A stretch of 64,000 nucleotides of DNA from Eikenella longinqua (GTDB taxonomy: Bacteria > Pseudomonadota > Gammaproteobacteria > Burkholderiales > Neisseriaceae): contig NZ_LXSL01000011.1 of NCBI RefSeq assembly GCF_001648355.1, positions 93,677 through 157,676 of the forward strand, written 5' to 3'. Both the position numbers and the translations under genes were made by a program. The notes beneath the pieces are model-generated. The model was not told the DNA's origin and searched no databases. It saw only the letters and a list, made by a program, of their open reading frames with translations. Of this stretch, positions 1 to 8,218 are shown in pieces (the stretch's first letter is position 1; each line of letters begins with the position of its first letter).

Positions 1-3
1 TTT

Positions 4-13
4 GGGGGGGGGG
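4..13. repeat. Homopolymeric G10 tract at the window edge
   Basis: Ten consecutive G residues lie directly beside the first DUS. Neisserial G-tracts of this length are typical phase-variation sites, but the gene it might control lies to the left, outside the window. The gene to its right ends at 97 and points towards the tract, so the tract is not in that gene's promoter. Confidence 0.6.
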
Positions 14-96
14 AGGCTACCTGAAAAAATGTCGGGCAGGTCGGGTTTTCAGGCAGCCTTTCCCTAATTGCAGGCTACCTGAAAATGCTAACCAAA

Positions 97-552
97 CTAG
101 GGCTTGTGCAAATGCGGATACCGCCCTTCGCGCGCGTCTTGGTACACCATCACCATGCCGGGCGCTTCCACCGCCATGCCCGTGCCGTGGTACAGGCACT
201 TTTGCCGGGGGTCGGGGGCAAGCCCGCCGCCGAGATAGCCGATGTGCACGGGTTTGTGTTCGGCGGCGCGGCGTTGCAGCAGCGCGGCGGCGGCTTGGGT
301 TTGCGCGGCGGTGGGATGGCCGGAAGCCAATTTGCCGATGCCGAGCTTGTCCCAAAAGCTGAGGTTGGGCGGAATGATGCGGACGCGGTATTGCGTGCAG
401 CCGTCGGCGCGGAGCGTGCGCCCCACTTGGCGGACGGCGAATTGGTAGCGGCCTTGCCCGCCTGAAATATCAGTTATATAAGCTTCCGCCGCATCGCCGC
501 CCGCGCGGGCGGGCAGGGAGAGCAGCAGCAACAGGAAAACGGAATGGCGCAT
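97..552 (-). CDS. Hypothetical secreted protein
   Basis: About 151 residues. I start at MRHSVFLLLL because it opens a classical signal peptide (hydrophobic LLLLLSLPARA, cleavage probably after ARAG). The longer frame up to 591 only adds residues encoded by a DUS (FQVA). The mature part has one Cys near the middle (DGCTQYRV) and one near the C-terminus (RQKCLYHG), which could form a disulphide in the periplasm. I recognise no family. It stands alone, with DUS on both sides. Confidence 0.6.
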   Translation of the reverse strand: MRHSVFLLLLLSLPARAGGDAAEAYITDISGGQGRYQFAVRQVGRTLRADGCTQYRVRIIPPNLSFWDKLGIGKLASGHPTAAQTQAAAALLQRRAAEHKPVHIGYLGGGLAPDPRQKCLYHGTGMAVEAPGMVMVYQDAREGRYPHLHKP

Positions 553-633
553 GGTTCGGGCTACCTGAAAACGGGTTGGGGGTTTGGCCAAGCTGCCTTC
601 TTATATTTTCAGGTAGCCTGTATGTTTTTGGGC

Positions 634-1530
634 TTAACAACCCGTTATGCGGATGATGTCTATCGGATAGGGGTTGTCGGCGAGCAGTTGGCGCAGGTGG
701 ATGCCGGCACGCAAATTGTCCTGCTCGAAATTTGGGTTGCCAGCGTTTTTATTTTGCAACGCCTGCTCCCATTCCCGTTCGCGCTCTCGATGTTCGGCCA
801 GCAGGCCGGCCAGGTCATAGGTGGTTTCGCCCATCGGTGTGCCGTCTTTATCCGCTATGTCTTGAACAACGGGATAAAAATCGGGAAAGCCGGTTTGGAT
901 TTGGTGAATGCGCTCTGCCATGGCGTTCATCAGGCGATGGTGGAAATCGTGTGCTTCGCGCATAAAATCGTGGTGGCTGATAACGAACACGGCTTCGCCC
1001 GTGTGCTGAAAGTAGGATATGCCGTGTTCGTTTTTGTGCTTGCCGTTCCAATAAATATAGATTTCATCGGCATAACGCCACACGCGGAATTCGGGCATCA
1101 ACATATGGCCGCTGCCGAAATTCCCGTAGCGAAACATACATTTTTCCAATAGTTCGATGTCTTCATCAAGTATCGGGTTATCCCAATGTTTTTTATCGGC
1201 CAAACGGTGGGCGGCGGGATTGAGCAGGCATTGGTGTTCTATTTCGCTCACATTGTGCCATGTGTATGGCAGGGCATCGTGCAGCAGGTCTTCATACAGG
1301 CGCACGATGTAGTAGTCGGGTTCACAAAAGGGCAGGCCGTTTTTACGGGCTTGCTGCTTGAGCTGAGCCTGTTCTGCTGCGGTGAAACTGTCGGGATGGT
1401 AGGACAACAGCCGCTTGCCGTTGATGCAGATGTTGTAGCTGCCGTCGGTCAGCCAAAACCAGCATGGGCTGGAATGGTTGAATTCCAGGGTTTGTTTGAT
1501 GTTTTTGAGAGTGAAGTCGAATAGGGGCAT
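634..1530 (-). CDS. DUF5984-like protein
   Basis: A 298-residue soluble protein with no signal peptide. The N-terminal block CWFWLTDGSYNICINGKRL, followed by DYYIVRLYEDLL near residue 80, resembles the conserved core of DUF5984 (a W-x-x-LTDG motif, then a VRLWEDLL-like helix). The remainder is rich in His, Trp and Tyr and has no catalytic motif I can name. Function is unknown. The family assignment is from memory of the motif and is moderate. It is a single gene with its own spacing and an inverted DUS pair upstream. Confidence 0.6.
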   Translation of the reverse strand: MPLFDFTLKNIKQTLEFNHSSPCWFWLTDGSYNICINGKRLLSYHPDSFTAAEQAQLKQQARKNGLPFCEPDYYIVRLYEDLLHDALPYTWHNVSEIEHQCLLNPAAHRLADKKHWDNPILDEDIELLEKCMFRYGNFGSGHMLMPEFRVWRYADEIYIYWNGKHKNEHGISYFQHTGEAVFVISHHDFMREAHDFHHRLMNAMAERIHQIQTGFPDFYPVVQDIADKDGTPMGETTYDLAGLLAEHREREREWEQALQNKNAGNPNFEQDNLRAGIHLRQLLADNPYPIDIIRITGC

Positions 1531-1540
1531 GGGCTTTTGT

Positions 1541-1572
1541 TTTCAGGTAGCCTCTAAGCAGGCTACCTGAAA
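1541..1572 (-). terminator. Inverted DUS pair, probable terminator
   Basis: TTTCAGGTAGCCT and its exact complement AGGCTACCTGAAA face each other across a 6-base gap, giving a 13-bp stem downstream of the lipoprotein gene at 1615-2157. Confidence 0.55.
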
Positions 1573-1614
1573 AATTATTCTTTACTTAAATATAGCTGCT
1601 TCCTACGCTCCTAT

Positions 1615-2157
1615 TCACATTGGCTGCGCTTGCTCGATTTGCTGAGGTCTTGGTTGCATAGGAACGGGGGAAACTCGCGGCTGTGTGATATTGGATGCAG
1701 GCATATTTTGTCTCATTTCGCCACTTCTTCCTAACAGTTGATCTATCACAGGCTCCATCTTAGTTCGCGTAGAAGCAAACTTGGTGAGCGCAAACCCTCC
1801 CTTTCCTCGCAAATGATATTCCGCTTGCGCAATTTGTCTTCCATCTTTCCAAAGATATAGTTCGGCATGAGATAGATAAGTCGTTATGTCCCAAGAGCGC
1901 AATGCATTATAGGTCATAGAATAGACACAGCCTTGATTTGCTTTATTCTCCACAACCTGCGATTGGATATTGTGGTAGGCCAAGCGATTTTGCAGCACAC
2001 TAACAAAATCCCGCACCTGCACACGCGGGTTATTTTCAATACAAACTTCCTTAATATCTTCGGCAGCACTAACTGGTTGAACTGTAACAAATGTGCAAGC
2101 CGAAAGGGCCGTTGCGCCTAACAATACGGCAAAGACTTTCTTCTTCATTGAATACAT
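1615..2157 (-). CDS. Outer-membrane-type lipoprotein, Sbal_3080-like
   Basis: A 180-residue lipoprotein. The lipobox LSAC (signal peptidase II, Cys near residue 21) follows a short KKK n-region and a hydrophobic core. The AAGGAGAAAAC ribosome site sits 5 bases from the ATG at 2157, supporting this start over the internal MKKK. The core (CIENNPRVQVRDFV, SWDITTYLSHAEL, AEYHLRGKGGFALTKF) resembles the Sbal_3080 family of small lipoproteins, whose role is unknown. The last 30 residues are rich in Pro and Gln. GC is lower than in most neighbours. Confidence 0.6.
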   Translation of the reverse strand: MYSMKKKVFAVLLGATALSACTFVTVQPVSAAEDIKEVCIENNPRVQVRDFVSVLQNRLAYHNIQSQVVENKANQGCVYSMTYNALRSWDITTYLSHAELYLWKDGRQIAQAEYHLRGKGGFALTKFASTRTKMEPVIDQLLGRSGEMRQNMPASNITQPRVSPVPMQPRPQQIEQAQPM

Positions 2158-2291
2158 GTTTTCTCCTTTATTAAAGTCTCTATCATAAAATTCGGCTACC
2201 TGAAGATCCGTCCAACTGTTTTAGCTCCGTTGAACTTCGTTTTCAGATAGCTTTTTTTAGGTTACAAACTGCCTGAAACGGCAAAGCCAGC

Positions 2292-2672
2292 CTATTTTCT
2301 CAACCCTGCGCACCCAGCACCAACAAACCGTAGGCAAACCACAACCACAGTGCAAACGACACCAGCCGCCTGCCTGTGGCGGTGTGCCGTTTCAGGTAGC
2401 GCAAACAGCGCGGCAGCGATAATCAACAGCACGGCAACGGTATATTCGGGCGGCATATTCGGAAAAGCGAACACGCCGCGCCAAGCGAGTGTGCCGCCGA
2501 GCAGCCAAAGCAGCAGTGGAGAAAACAAGGCAGAAAGTGCTTCGGGCAATGCCGCCTTACCACTCCAAAGCAGCGGAACCGCGTGCGGCAGAACAAACAA
2601 CTCCAGCAGCAGTAAGCTACACAAATGCGGCAGCAGGATGGTTTTCAGCCAAGCTTTCATGATGGTCGGCAT
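2292..2672 (-). CDS. Small multi-pass membrane protein, unknown
   Basis: A 126-residue, very hydrophobic protein with about four predicted membrane helices (near residues 8-30, 45-63, 75-92 and 100-120). No family recognised. Neither the first Met nor the internal MKAWLK (2660) has a strong ribosome site, so the start is uncertain. Confidence 0.5.
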   Translation of the reverse strand: MPTIMKAWLKTILLPHLCSLLLLELFVLPHAVPLLWSGKAALPEALSALFSPLLLWLLGGTLAWRGVFAFPNMPPEYTVAVLLIIAAALFALPETAHRHRQAAGVVCTVVVVCLRFVGAGCAGLRK

Positions 2673-2694
2673 GTTTTTTCACGGTAATACGGTT

Positions 2695-2800
2695 TCAGGC
2701 TACCTGAAAACTTATCCAAACATTTTAGCTTCGCAGAAACTCTGCCTTGCTTCGCAAGACATCGTTTTAACTGCGTTGAAGCTGCGCTTTCAGGTAGCCT
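2695..2800. repeat. DUS-linked modular repeat
   Basis: A DUS at each end encloses the modules TTTTAGCTTCGCAGAAACT and CGTTTTAACTGCGTTGAAGC, with a small internal palindrome (CTTGCTTCGCAAG) between them. The two outer modules can pair with each other. It lies between the 2672 gene and pseB. See the finding on this repeat family. Confidence 0.7.
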
Positions 2801-2806
2801 TTCCCA

Positions 2807-3805
2807 TCAAATCGCGCCGATTTTCCCCTGATTCTGCGCCACCCATTCCTGCAATGCCTCGCGCGACATCCATTCCGTATTGTTGTCGCTGGCATACACA
2901 AAACCTTCGGGCACTTTCACGCCGTTTTTGATGCGCTCGGGCGTTTCGTCCCAGCCGTTGATGGCGGGCAGGATTTTGAAGTGTTCGGGATATTCATAAG
3001 TGTGGAACGAATCTTCCGCGCCAATCATCTGCTCGTGCAGCTTTTCGCCGGGGCGGATGCCCACGGTTTCCTGACGGCACTCGGGAGCGACGGCGGCGGC
3101 CAGCTCGCAAATATTCATCGACGGGATTTTCTTCACATAGATTTCGCCGCCCACCATGTCCTCAAACGCGTGCCACACCAGCTCCACGCCCTGTTCCAGC
3201 GAAATCATGAAGCGCGTCATGCGCGGGTCGGTAATCGGCAGCACGCCGGTGTGCCGCTGCGACAAAAAGAAGGGGATGACCGAGCCGCGCGAGCCCATCA
3301 CGTTGCCGTAGCGCACCACGGCGAAGCGGCTGCCGTGTTCGCCGGAATAGGCGTTGCCGGCCACAAAAAGCTTGTCGCTGGCGAGTTTGGTTGCGCCGTA
3401 TAGATTGACGGGGCTGCTGGCTTTGTCGGTGGACAGGGCGACGACGCGCTTCACGCCTTTGTCGATGCAGGCGTCAATCAGGTTCATCGCGCCGTTGATG
3501 TTGGTTTTCACACACTCGAAGGGGTTGTATTCGGCGGTGGGGACGATTTTGGTGGCGGCGGCATGGACGACGTAATCCACACCGTCGAGCGCGCGGTAGA
3601 GCCGTTCTTTGTCGCGCACGTCGCCGATGAAGAAGCGCACGCGTTTATCGCCTTGGAATTTTTTCGCCATCTCCCACTGCTTCATTTCGTCGCGGGAGAA
3701 GATGATGATTTTTTTGGGATTGTATTTGGCCAGCGTCATCGGCACGAAGGTGTTGCCGAACGAGCCGGTGCCGCCGGTGATGAGGATAGTGGAGTGGGTG
3801 AGCAT
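2807..3805 (-). CDS. pseB: UDP-N-acetylglucosamine 4,6-dehydratase (inverting), PseB-like
   Basis: A 332-residue extended SDR protein starting at MLTHSTILITGG; the upstream in-frame Met at 3844 is not preferred because homologues begin at the Rossmann strand. The NAD(P)-binding motif TGGTGSFG is at about residues 10-17, ALSTDKA carries the catalytic region and YGATK is the Tyr-x-x-x-Lys pair. Family members act on UDP-GlcNAc, removing water across C4-C6 and inverting C5, the first step to pseudaminic acid or similar sugars. No other pse gene is next to it, so the final product is open. Confidence 0.85.
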   Translation of the reverse strand: MLTHSTILITGGTGSFGNTFVPMTLAKYNPKKIIIFSRDEMKQWEMAKKFQGDKRVRFFIGDVRDKERLYRALDGVDYVVHAAATKIVPTAEYNPFECVKTNINGAMNLIDACIDKGVKRVVALSTDKASSPVNLYGATKLASDKLFVAGNAYSGEHGSRFAVVRYGNVMGSRGSVIPFFLSQRHTGVLPITDPRMTRFMISLEQGVELVWHAFEDMVGGEIYVKKIPSMNICELAAAVAPECRQETVGIRPGEKLHEQMIGAEDSFHTYEYPEHFKILPAINGWDETPERIKNGVKVPEGFVYASDNNTEWMSREALQEWVAQNQGKIGAI

Positions 3806-4140
3806 GGATAACCTAATAGAAAAGCTTGCAAAAACACCTGCCAAACCGCCGCAACGGCAGCACTTTGAAGCAGGCCGGGAAACAGCACGGAATTATAGCA
3901 CTGCCCCCCCGCCTGTTCTATCCACACCGCCACCCAAAGGTTACCTGAAAAACAAGTGCAGCAGGCTTCTGCGAAGCCCAAAGCAGTATCCGCAAAATAT
4001 ACGGCCCCAGCCCCTTGCCCACGCAACAAAATACCGCCTTTAATAAGACAAATCCGGCAGAGCCTGCATCCAAACCCATCTAGCCGGCCCAACTTGCTTT
4101 ACAATATCTCTTCCCGTTTCCCCTGCCCGCACCATCAGCC
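3806..4140. other. Intergenic region without a gene
   Basis: 335 bases between the divergent pseB and hydrolase genes. It holds one degenerate DUS (GGTTACCTGAAAA near 3941). I see no coding frame with a plausible start and no clear terminator. The promoters of both flanking genes must lie here. Confidence 0.5.
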
Positions 4141-4668
4141 ATGCCCTCCCCCGACCTCACCCTGCTCCTTATCCGCGACCGCGCCGAGCCGCCCATGTGG
4201 ATCGACACCTGGGCACGCAGCTACCCCCTCGTGCAAACCGTTGCCTGCGCCGCCGATGAAAGCATTGCCAGTTGGCAAGCCCGCATCCAAGCCGCTTGGC
4301 AGCAGATTCCCGAGCAGGCCATGATCGTGGCGCACGGAGCGGGCACCGTGGCGGCGATGGCGTGGCAGTTTCAAAACAGCCTTTCCGGCCAGCAACGCAT
4401 CCGCGGCATGATCCTCGTTTCGCCCCTGCAATCCGCCTACACCAACGATGCGCAGCACACCCTGCAACGCGCCCGCACCAACTGCAAAGCCGCCCTCGTG
4501 ATCGGGCAAGGCGAAAACCCCCGCTGCCCTACCGCATGGGCAGCGGAAACAGCCGTCCTGTGGCAGGCACGTTTGCTGCGCGCCCCGCAACCCGGCCACC
4601 TCAACCAACACTTCGGCGGCTGGCAATGGGGCATGCAGCTGATGCAGGAAATGCTGCTTTCCGGCTGA
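4141..4668 (+). CDS. RBBP9/YdeN-like alpha/beta hydrolase lacking the nucleophile Ser
   Basis: A 175-residue protein of the size of the RBBP9/YdeN serine-hydrolase family. Strand-helix order fits: LLLIRDRAEPPMWIDTW at the N-terminus, MIVAHGAGTVAAMAW at the nucleophile elbow, MILVSPL, then GHLNQHFGGWQWG at the C-terminus, which matches the family's GH(I/L)N...W catalytic-His loop. The elbow, normally HSLG, reads HGAG, so the expected nucleophile Ser is Gly. It is either a non-enzymatic binding protein or uses another residue. It is a single gene upstream of the rplM promoter. Confidence 0.65.
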   Translation: MPSPDLTLLLIRDRAEPPMWIDTWARSYPLVQTVACAADESIASWQARIQAAWQQIPEQAMIVAHGAGTVAAMAWQFQNSLSGQQRIRGMILVSPLQSAYTNDAQHTLQRARTNCKAALVIGQGENPRCPTAWAAETAVLWQARLLRAPQPGHLNQHFGGWQWGMQLMQEMLLSG

Positions 4669-4817
4669 TGGCCCAACCGGTTTTAACTTCGTTGCAGTTT
4701 GGTTTTCAGGTAGCCTCCCTATCGGTTCCCTAGCAGCCATCAAGCTCTGCTTGTTCCAAAAAAGACACCATTTACGCCCCGCCCCGCTCCCGTTTCTATT
4801 TCAGCCCAGGATAAACA

Positions 4818-4846
4818 TTGACAGCATCCGGCAGAGTCTTTAAAAT
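4818..4846 (+). promoter_or_regulatory. Sigma-70 promoter of rplM-rpsI
   Basis: TTGACA (4818-4823), a 17-base spacer and TAAAAT (4841-4846) lie 36 bases before the rplM start: a near-consensus housekeeping promoter. Confidence 0.85.
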
Positions 4847-4881
4847 TAAAGTTTTCTTATATTAATTTGGATTTTCCTGCT

Positions 4882-5310
4882 ATGAAAACCTTCTCAGCCA
4901 AACCGCACGAGGTGAAGCGCGAATGGTATGTCATTGACGCCCAAGACAAAGTTCTCGGTCGCGTGGCTGCCGAAGTCGCCCGTCGCTTGCGTGGCAAACA
5001 CAAGCCCGAATACACCCCGCACGTGGACACCGGCGATTACATCATCGTAATTAATGCCGACAAACTGCGTGTTACCGGTGATAAAAACGAAGGCAAAATC
5101 TACTACCGCCATTCCGGTTTCCCCGGCGGCATCTACCAGCGCACCTTCAAGGAAATGCAAGACAAATTCCCCGGCCGCGCTCTGGAACAAGCCGTTAAAG
5201 GCATGCTGCCCAAAGGCCCCCTGGGCTACGCCATGATCCGCAAGCTGAAAGTGTACGCCGGCAGCGAACACCAGCACGCCGCCCAACAACCCAAAGTATT
5301 GGAAATTTAA
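4882..5310 (+). CDS. rplM: 50S ribosomal protein L13 (uL13)
   Basis: 142 residues, the usual bacterial length, starting MKTFSAKPHEVKREWYVIDA. The in-frame ATG 15 bases upstream is not used in homologues. Conserved stretches GRVAAEVARRLRGKHKPEY, HTGDY-like HVDTGDY and the C-terminal KGPLGYAMIRKLKVY are present. L13 is an early-assembly protein binding 23S rRNA. It is co-transcribed with rpsI 12 bases downstream, the near-universal rplM-rpsI pair, from the promoter at 4818. Confidence 0.97.
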   Translation: MKTFSAKPHEVKREWYVIDAQDKVLGRVAAEVARRLRGKHKPEYTPHVDTGDYIIVINADKLRVTGDKNEGKIYYRHSGFPGGIYQRTFKEMQDKFPGRALEQAVKGMLPKGPLGYAMIRKLKVYAGSEHQHAAQQPKVLEI

Positions 5311-5322
5311 GGACACGACATT

Positions 5323-5715
5323 ATGAACGGTAAATACTACTACGGCACCGGCCGTCGCAAGAGTTCTGTAGCCCGCGTGTTCCTGCAAAAAGGTTCCGGC
5401 AAGATTGTGGTGAACGGCCGCCCGGTGGACGAATTTTTCGCCCGCGAAACCAGCCGCATGGTGGTGCGCCAGCCTTTGGTGCTGACTGAAAACGCCGAAG
5501 CGTTCGACATCATGGTGAACGTGGTGGGCGGCGGCGAAACCGGCCAGTCCGGCGCCATCCGCCACGGCATCACCCGCGCCCTGATCGACTACGATGCCGG
5601 TTTGAAACCTGCCCTGTCTCAGGCTGGCTTCGTTACCCGCGATGCCCGCGAAGTGGAACGCAAAAAGTTCGGCCTGCGCAAAGCTCGCCGCGCCAAACAG
5701 TTCTCCAAACGCTAA
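5323..5715 (+). CDS. rpsI: 30S ribosomal protein S9 (uS9)
   Basis: 130 residues beginning MNGKYYYGTGRRKSSVARVF and ending in the basic tail KARRAKQFSKR, whose terminal Lys-Arg reaches the P-site tRNA in the 30S decoding region. GGGETGQSGAIRHGI is the conserved middle motif. It is the second gene of the rplM-rpsI operon and is followed directly by an intrinsic terminator. Nothing unusual. Confidence 0.97.
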   Translation: MNGKYYYGTGRRKSSVARVFLQKGSGKIVVNGRPVDEFFARETSRMVVRQPLVLTENAEAFDIMVNVVGGGETGQSGAIRHGITRALIDYDAGLKPALSQAGFVTRDAREVERKKFGLRKARRAKQFSKR

Positions 5716-5731
5716 TCAGCTTTGGCAAAAC

Positions 5732-5760
5732 AAAAGAGTCGGATTATTCCGGCTCTTTTT
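5732..5760 (+). terminator. Intrinsic terminator of rplM-rpsI
   Basis: A stem of about 12 bp (AAAAGAGTCGGA / TCCGGCTCTTTT, one G-T pair) with a TTAT loop and a T-run, starting 16 bases after the rpsI stop. Confidence 0.9.
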
Positions 5761-5815
5761 GTTTGCACGGATACTGCTGCTAAGTTTTCAGGTAGCCTCA
5801 AAGGCTACCTGAAAA

Positions 5816-5918
5816 TATAGTGGATTAACAAAAAACGGGACAAGGCGGCGAGCCGCAGACAGTACAGGTAGTACGGCAAGGCGAGCCAACGCCGTAGCGT
5901 TTTTGTTAATCCACTATA
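5816..5918. mobile_element. Correia-type miniature element (about 103 bp)
   Basis: The terminal inverted repeats TATAGTGGATTAACAAAAA and TTTTTGTTAATCCACTATA are exact complements of each other. The interior (GGACAAGGCGGCGAGCCGCA, then a CAGTACAGG..AGTACGGCAAGGCGAG core) matches the short form of the Neisseria Correia repeat enclosed element, a non-autonomous MITE flanked by TA. It sits between the rpsI terminator and htpG, beside an inverted DUS pair (5785-5815). Correia ends can carry promoter activity; I do not see a gene it would clearly drive. Confidence 0.85.
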
Positions 5919-6043
5919 CTGTGAGCCATACAATATATGGCCAGACACTGACACTAAAGGCTACCTGAAAACGCCATGCGGCTGCTGCCGCGTAAACTTT
6001 TTCAGGTAGCCTCTTGCTTGCCCGGCACTTCGGCCGGAAGCGT

Positions 6044-7942
6044 TTATTTATCCAAAGCCAGCAACAAGCCGTTCATCCGTTTCACGAATGCGGCGGGGTT
6101 GTCCAGCTTGCCGCCTTCCGCCAGCAGAGCCTGCTCATACACCAGCTCGGCCAAATCGGTGCGTTGCGCTTCGTCTGCCGATTCGGCGATTTTGCGGATC
6201 AGAAGATGGCCCGGGTTGATTTCTAGTGTGGGTTTGGCGCTGGGAATCTGGTCGGCGGCGCCGGCGGCTTCCAACATCCGCGCCAGGTGGCGGCTCATGT
6301 CGTGCTCGCCTGCCACCAAGCAGGCCGGGCTTTCGGTGAGGCGGGAAGTGGCGCGCACTTCGGCCACTTTGTCGCCCAGCACGGCTTGGATGGCAGCGGC
6401 CACGTCTTTGCCCGCGGCTTCGGCCTTGGCCTGCTCGGCCTTTTCTGCTTCATCGGTGAGGCTGCCCAAATCGAGTTCGCCCTTGGCCACGCTGGCCAAC
6501 GGTTTACCTTCAAATTCAAACAGGCTGCCCACTACCCATTCGTCCACGCGGTCGGTGAGCAGTAGCACTTCCACTCCTTTCTTGGCAAACACTTCCAAGT
6601 GCGGGCTGTTTTTGGCGGCGGCGTAGCTGTCGGCGGTGATGTAGTAGATTTTGTCTTGGCCTTCTTTCATGCGCGAAATGTAGTCGGCCAGGCTCACATT
6701 TTGCTCGGCGTTGTCGTTGTGCGTGCTGGCGAAGCGGCACAGGGCGGCGATTTTGTCTTTGTTGGCAAAGTCTTCGCCGATGCCTTCTTTCAACGCATTG
6801 CCGAAAGCCTGCCAAAATTCGGCGTATTTTTCCGGCTGGTTTTTCTGCAAATCATCCAGCAGCGAAAGCACTTTCTTCACGCTGCCGGCGCGGATGGCAT
6901 CCAAATCTTTGCTTTCCTGCAAGATTTCGCGCGACACATTCAGCGGCAAATCGCTGCTGTCGATCACACCTTTCACCCAACGCAGATACAGCGGCATCAG
7001 CTTTTTGGCATCGTCCATGATGAACACGCGCTTCACATACAGCTTCACGCCGTGCTTGGGGTCGCGCTCGTAGAGGTCGTAGGGGGCGCGTTTGGGGATG
7101 TAGAGCAGGCCTGTATAGTCTTGGAGGCCTTCCACTTTGAAATGAGTCCAGGCCAGCGCGTTGTCGAAATCGTGGGCGACATGTTTGTAAAACTCTTGGT
7201 ATTGCTCGTCGGTAATGTCTTGTTTCGGCAGCGTCCACAGGGCTTGGGCGCGGTTTACCACTTCCAGCTCGTCAGACGGCTTGAGGTTGCCTTCGCTGTC
7301 GTATTCCGGCGCTTTTTTCATGTAGATGGGCACGGAAATATGGTCGCTGTAGGTGGTGACGATGCGGCGCAGCGCCCAGTCGGAAAGCAGCTCGTCTTGG
7401 TCGGCTTTCAGGTGCAGGGTAACGCGGGTGCCGCGTTCGGCCTGCTCGATCGGCTCCACGGTAAATTCGCCGTCGCCGGCGGAAACCCAGCGCACACCTT
7501 GGCTGGCAGGCAGCCCGGCGCGGCGGCTTTCCACGCTGACTTTGTCGGCCACGATGAAGGCGGAATAAAAGCCGACGCCGAATTGGCCAATAAGGTGGGC
7601 GTCTTTCTGCGCATCGCCGGTGAGCTGCTCGAAGAAGGCTTTGGTGCCGGATTTGGCGATGGTGCCGAGGTGTTCGATGCTTTCGGCTTCGCTCATGCCG
7701 ATGCCGTTGTCGGCCACGGTGAGGGTGCGCGCTTCGCGGTTGGCGGTGATGGTGATGGCCAGCTCGCCGCCGCCTTCCAGCAGCTCGGGGCGGTTTAGCG
7801 CTTCGAAACGCAGCTTGTCGCAGGCGTCGGCGGCGTTGGACACCAGCTCGCGCAGGAAGATTTCTTTGTTGGAATAGAGGGAGTGAATCATCAACTGCAA
7901 CAGTTGTTTGACTTCGGTTTGGAATGCGTGGGTCTGTTTCAT
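6044..7942 (-). CDS. htpG: Molecular chaperone HtpG (Hsp90)
   Basis: A 632-residue cytosolic Hsp90, full length. N-terminal ATPase domain: LRELVSNAADA with Glu32 (catalytic) and Asn36, ADNGIGM with Asp78, and the glycine loop GQFGVGFYSAF at 120-130. The middle domain contains RRIVTTYSDHISVPIYM and LNVSREILQE with the catalytic-loop Arg. The C-terminal dimerisation domain ends in VKRMNGLLLALDK. It folds client proteins and is usually heat-induced; I see no sigma-32 promoter clear enough to call. It is transcribed alone. A long open frame on the opposite strand is a codon-bias shadow. Confidence 0.97.
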   Translation of the reverse strand: MKQTHAFQTEVKQLLQLMIHSLYSNKEIFLRELVSNAADACDKLRFEALNRPELLEGGGELAITITANREARTLTVADNGIGMSEAESIEHLGTIAKSGTKAFFEQLTGDAQKDAHLIGQFGVGFYSAFIVADKVSVESRRAGLPASQGVRWVSAGDGEFTVEPIEQAERGTRVTLHLKADQDELLSDWALRRIVTTYSDHISVPIYMKKAPEYDSEGNLKPSDELEVVNRAQALWTLPKQDITDEQYQEFYKHVAHDFDNALAWTHFKVEGLQDYTGLLYIPKRAPYDLYERDPKHGVKLYVKRVFIMDDAKKLMPLYLRWVKGVIDSSDLPLNVSREILQESKDLDAIRAGSVKKVLSLLDDLQKNQPEKYAEFWQAFGNALKEGIGEDFANKDKIAALCRFASTHNDNAEQNVSLADYISRMKEGQDKIYYITADSYAAAKNSPHLEVFAKKGVEVLLLTDRVDEWVVGSLFEFEGKPLASVAKGELDLGSLTDEAEKAEQAKAEAAGKDVAAAIQAVLGDKVAEVRATSRLTESPACLVAGEHDMSRHLARMLEAAGAADQIPSAKPTLEINPGHLLIRKIAESADEAQRTDLAELVYEQALLAEGGKLDNPAAFVKRMNGLLLALDK

Positions 7943-8168
7943 GATGTTAAATGGAATGAAATAAAAACGATGCTGTGCAAAATAGGGATGGGGCGGCGGG
8001 TTTCAAGTGCGGGCGCTTTAGCTTCCATAACATTCCAAGCAATTCGGCTCGCGGCAAGCGGAAAGTTTTCAGGTAGCCTGCTTCTCACAAGAGGCTACCT
8101 GAAAAATTGCAGGCATCAATCAAGCGGGCTATCCGCGCGGGCAACGAGCGCCCCGTCTGCCGCAACCA

Positions 8169-8211
8169 TTTTCAGGTAGCCCTCCCCGCTGCCCAGAGGC
8201 TACCTGAAAAA
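8169..8211 (-). terminator. Inverted DUS pair after the response regulator
   Basis: TTTTCAGGTAGCC and GGCTACCTGAAAA form a 13-bp stem 8 bases beyond the stop of the response-regulator gene. A second such pair lies at 8067-8105. Confidence 0.6.
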
Positions 8212-8218
8212 CCCAGAC

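Noticed and set aside
3736..4092. Minus-strand open frame between pseB and the RBBP9-like gene
   Set aside because: Overlaps the pseB start, no ribosome site, no homology pattern; probably untranslated leader.
5785..5815. Treated at first as part of the Correia element
   Set aside because: It is a separate inverted DUS pair that ends exactly where the Correia TATAG begins.
6599..7798. Long open frame of about 400 codons on the plus strand opposite htpG
   Set aside because: Its composition (Val/Gly/Ala/His rich, no domain pattern) is that of a mirror of the GC-rich htpG codons, and htpG itself is certain.
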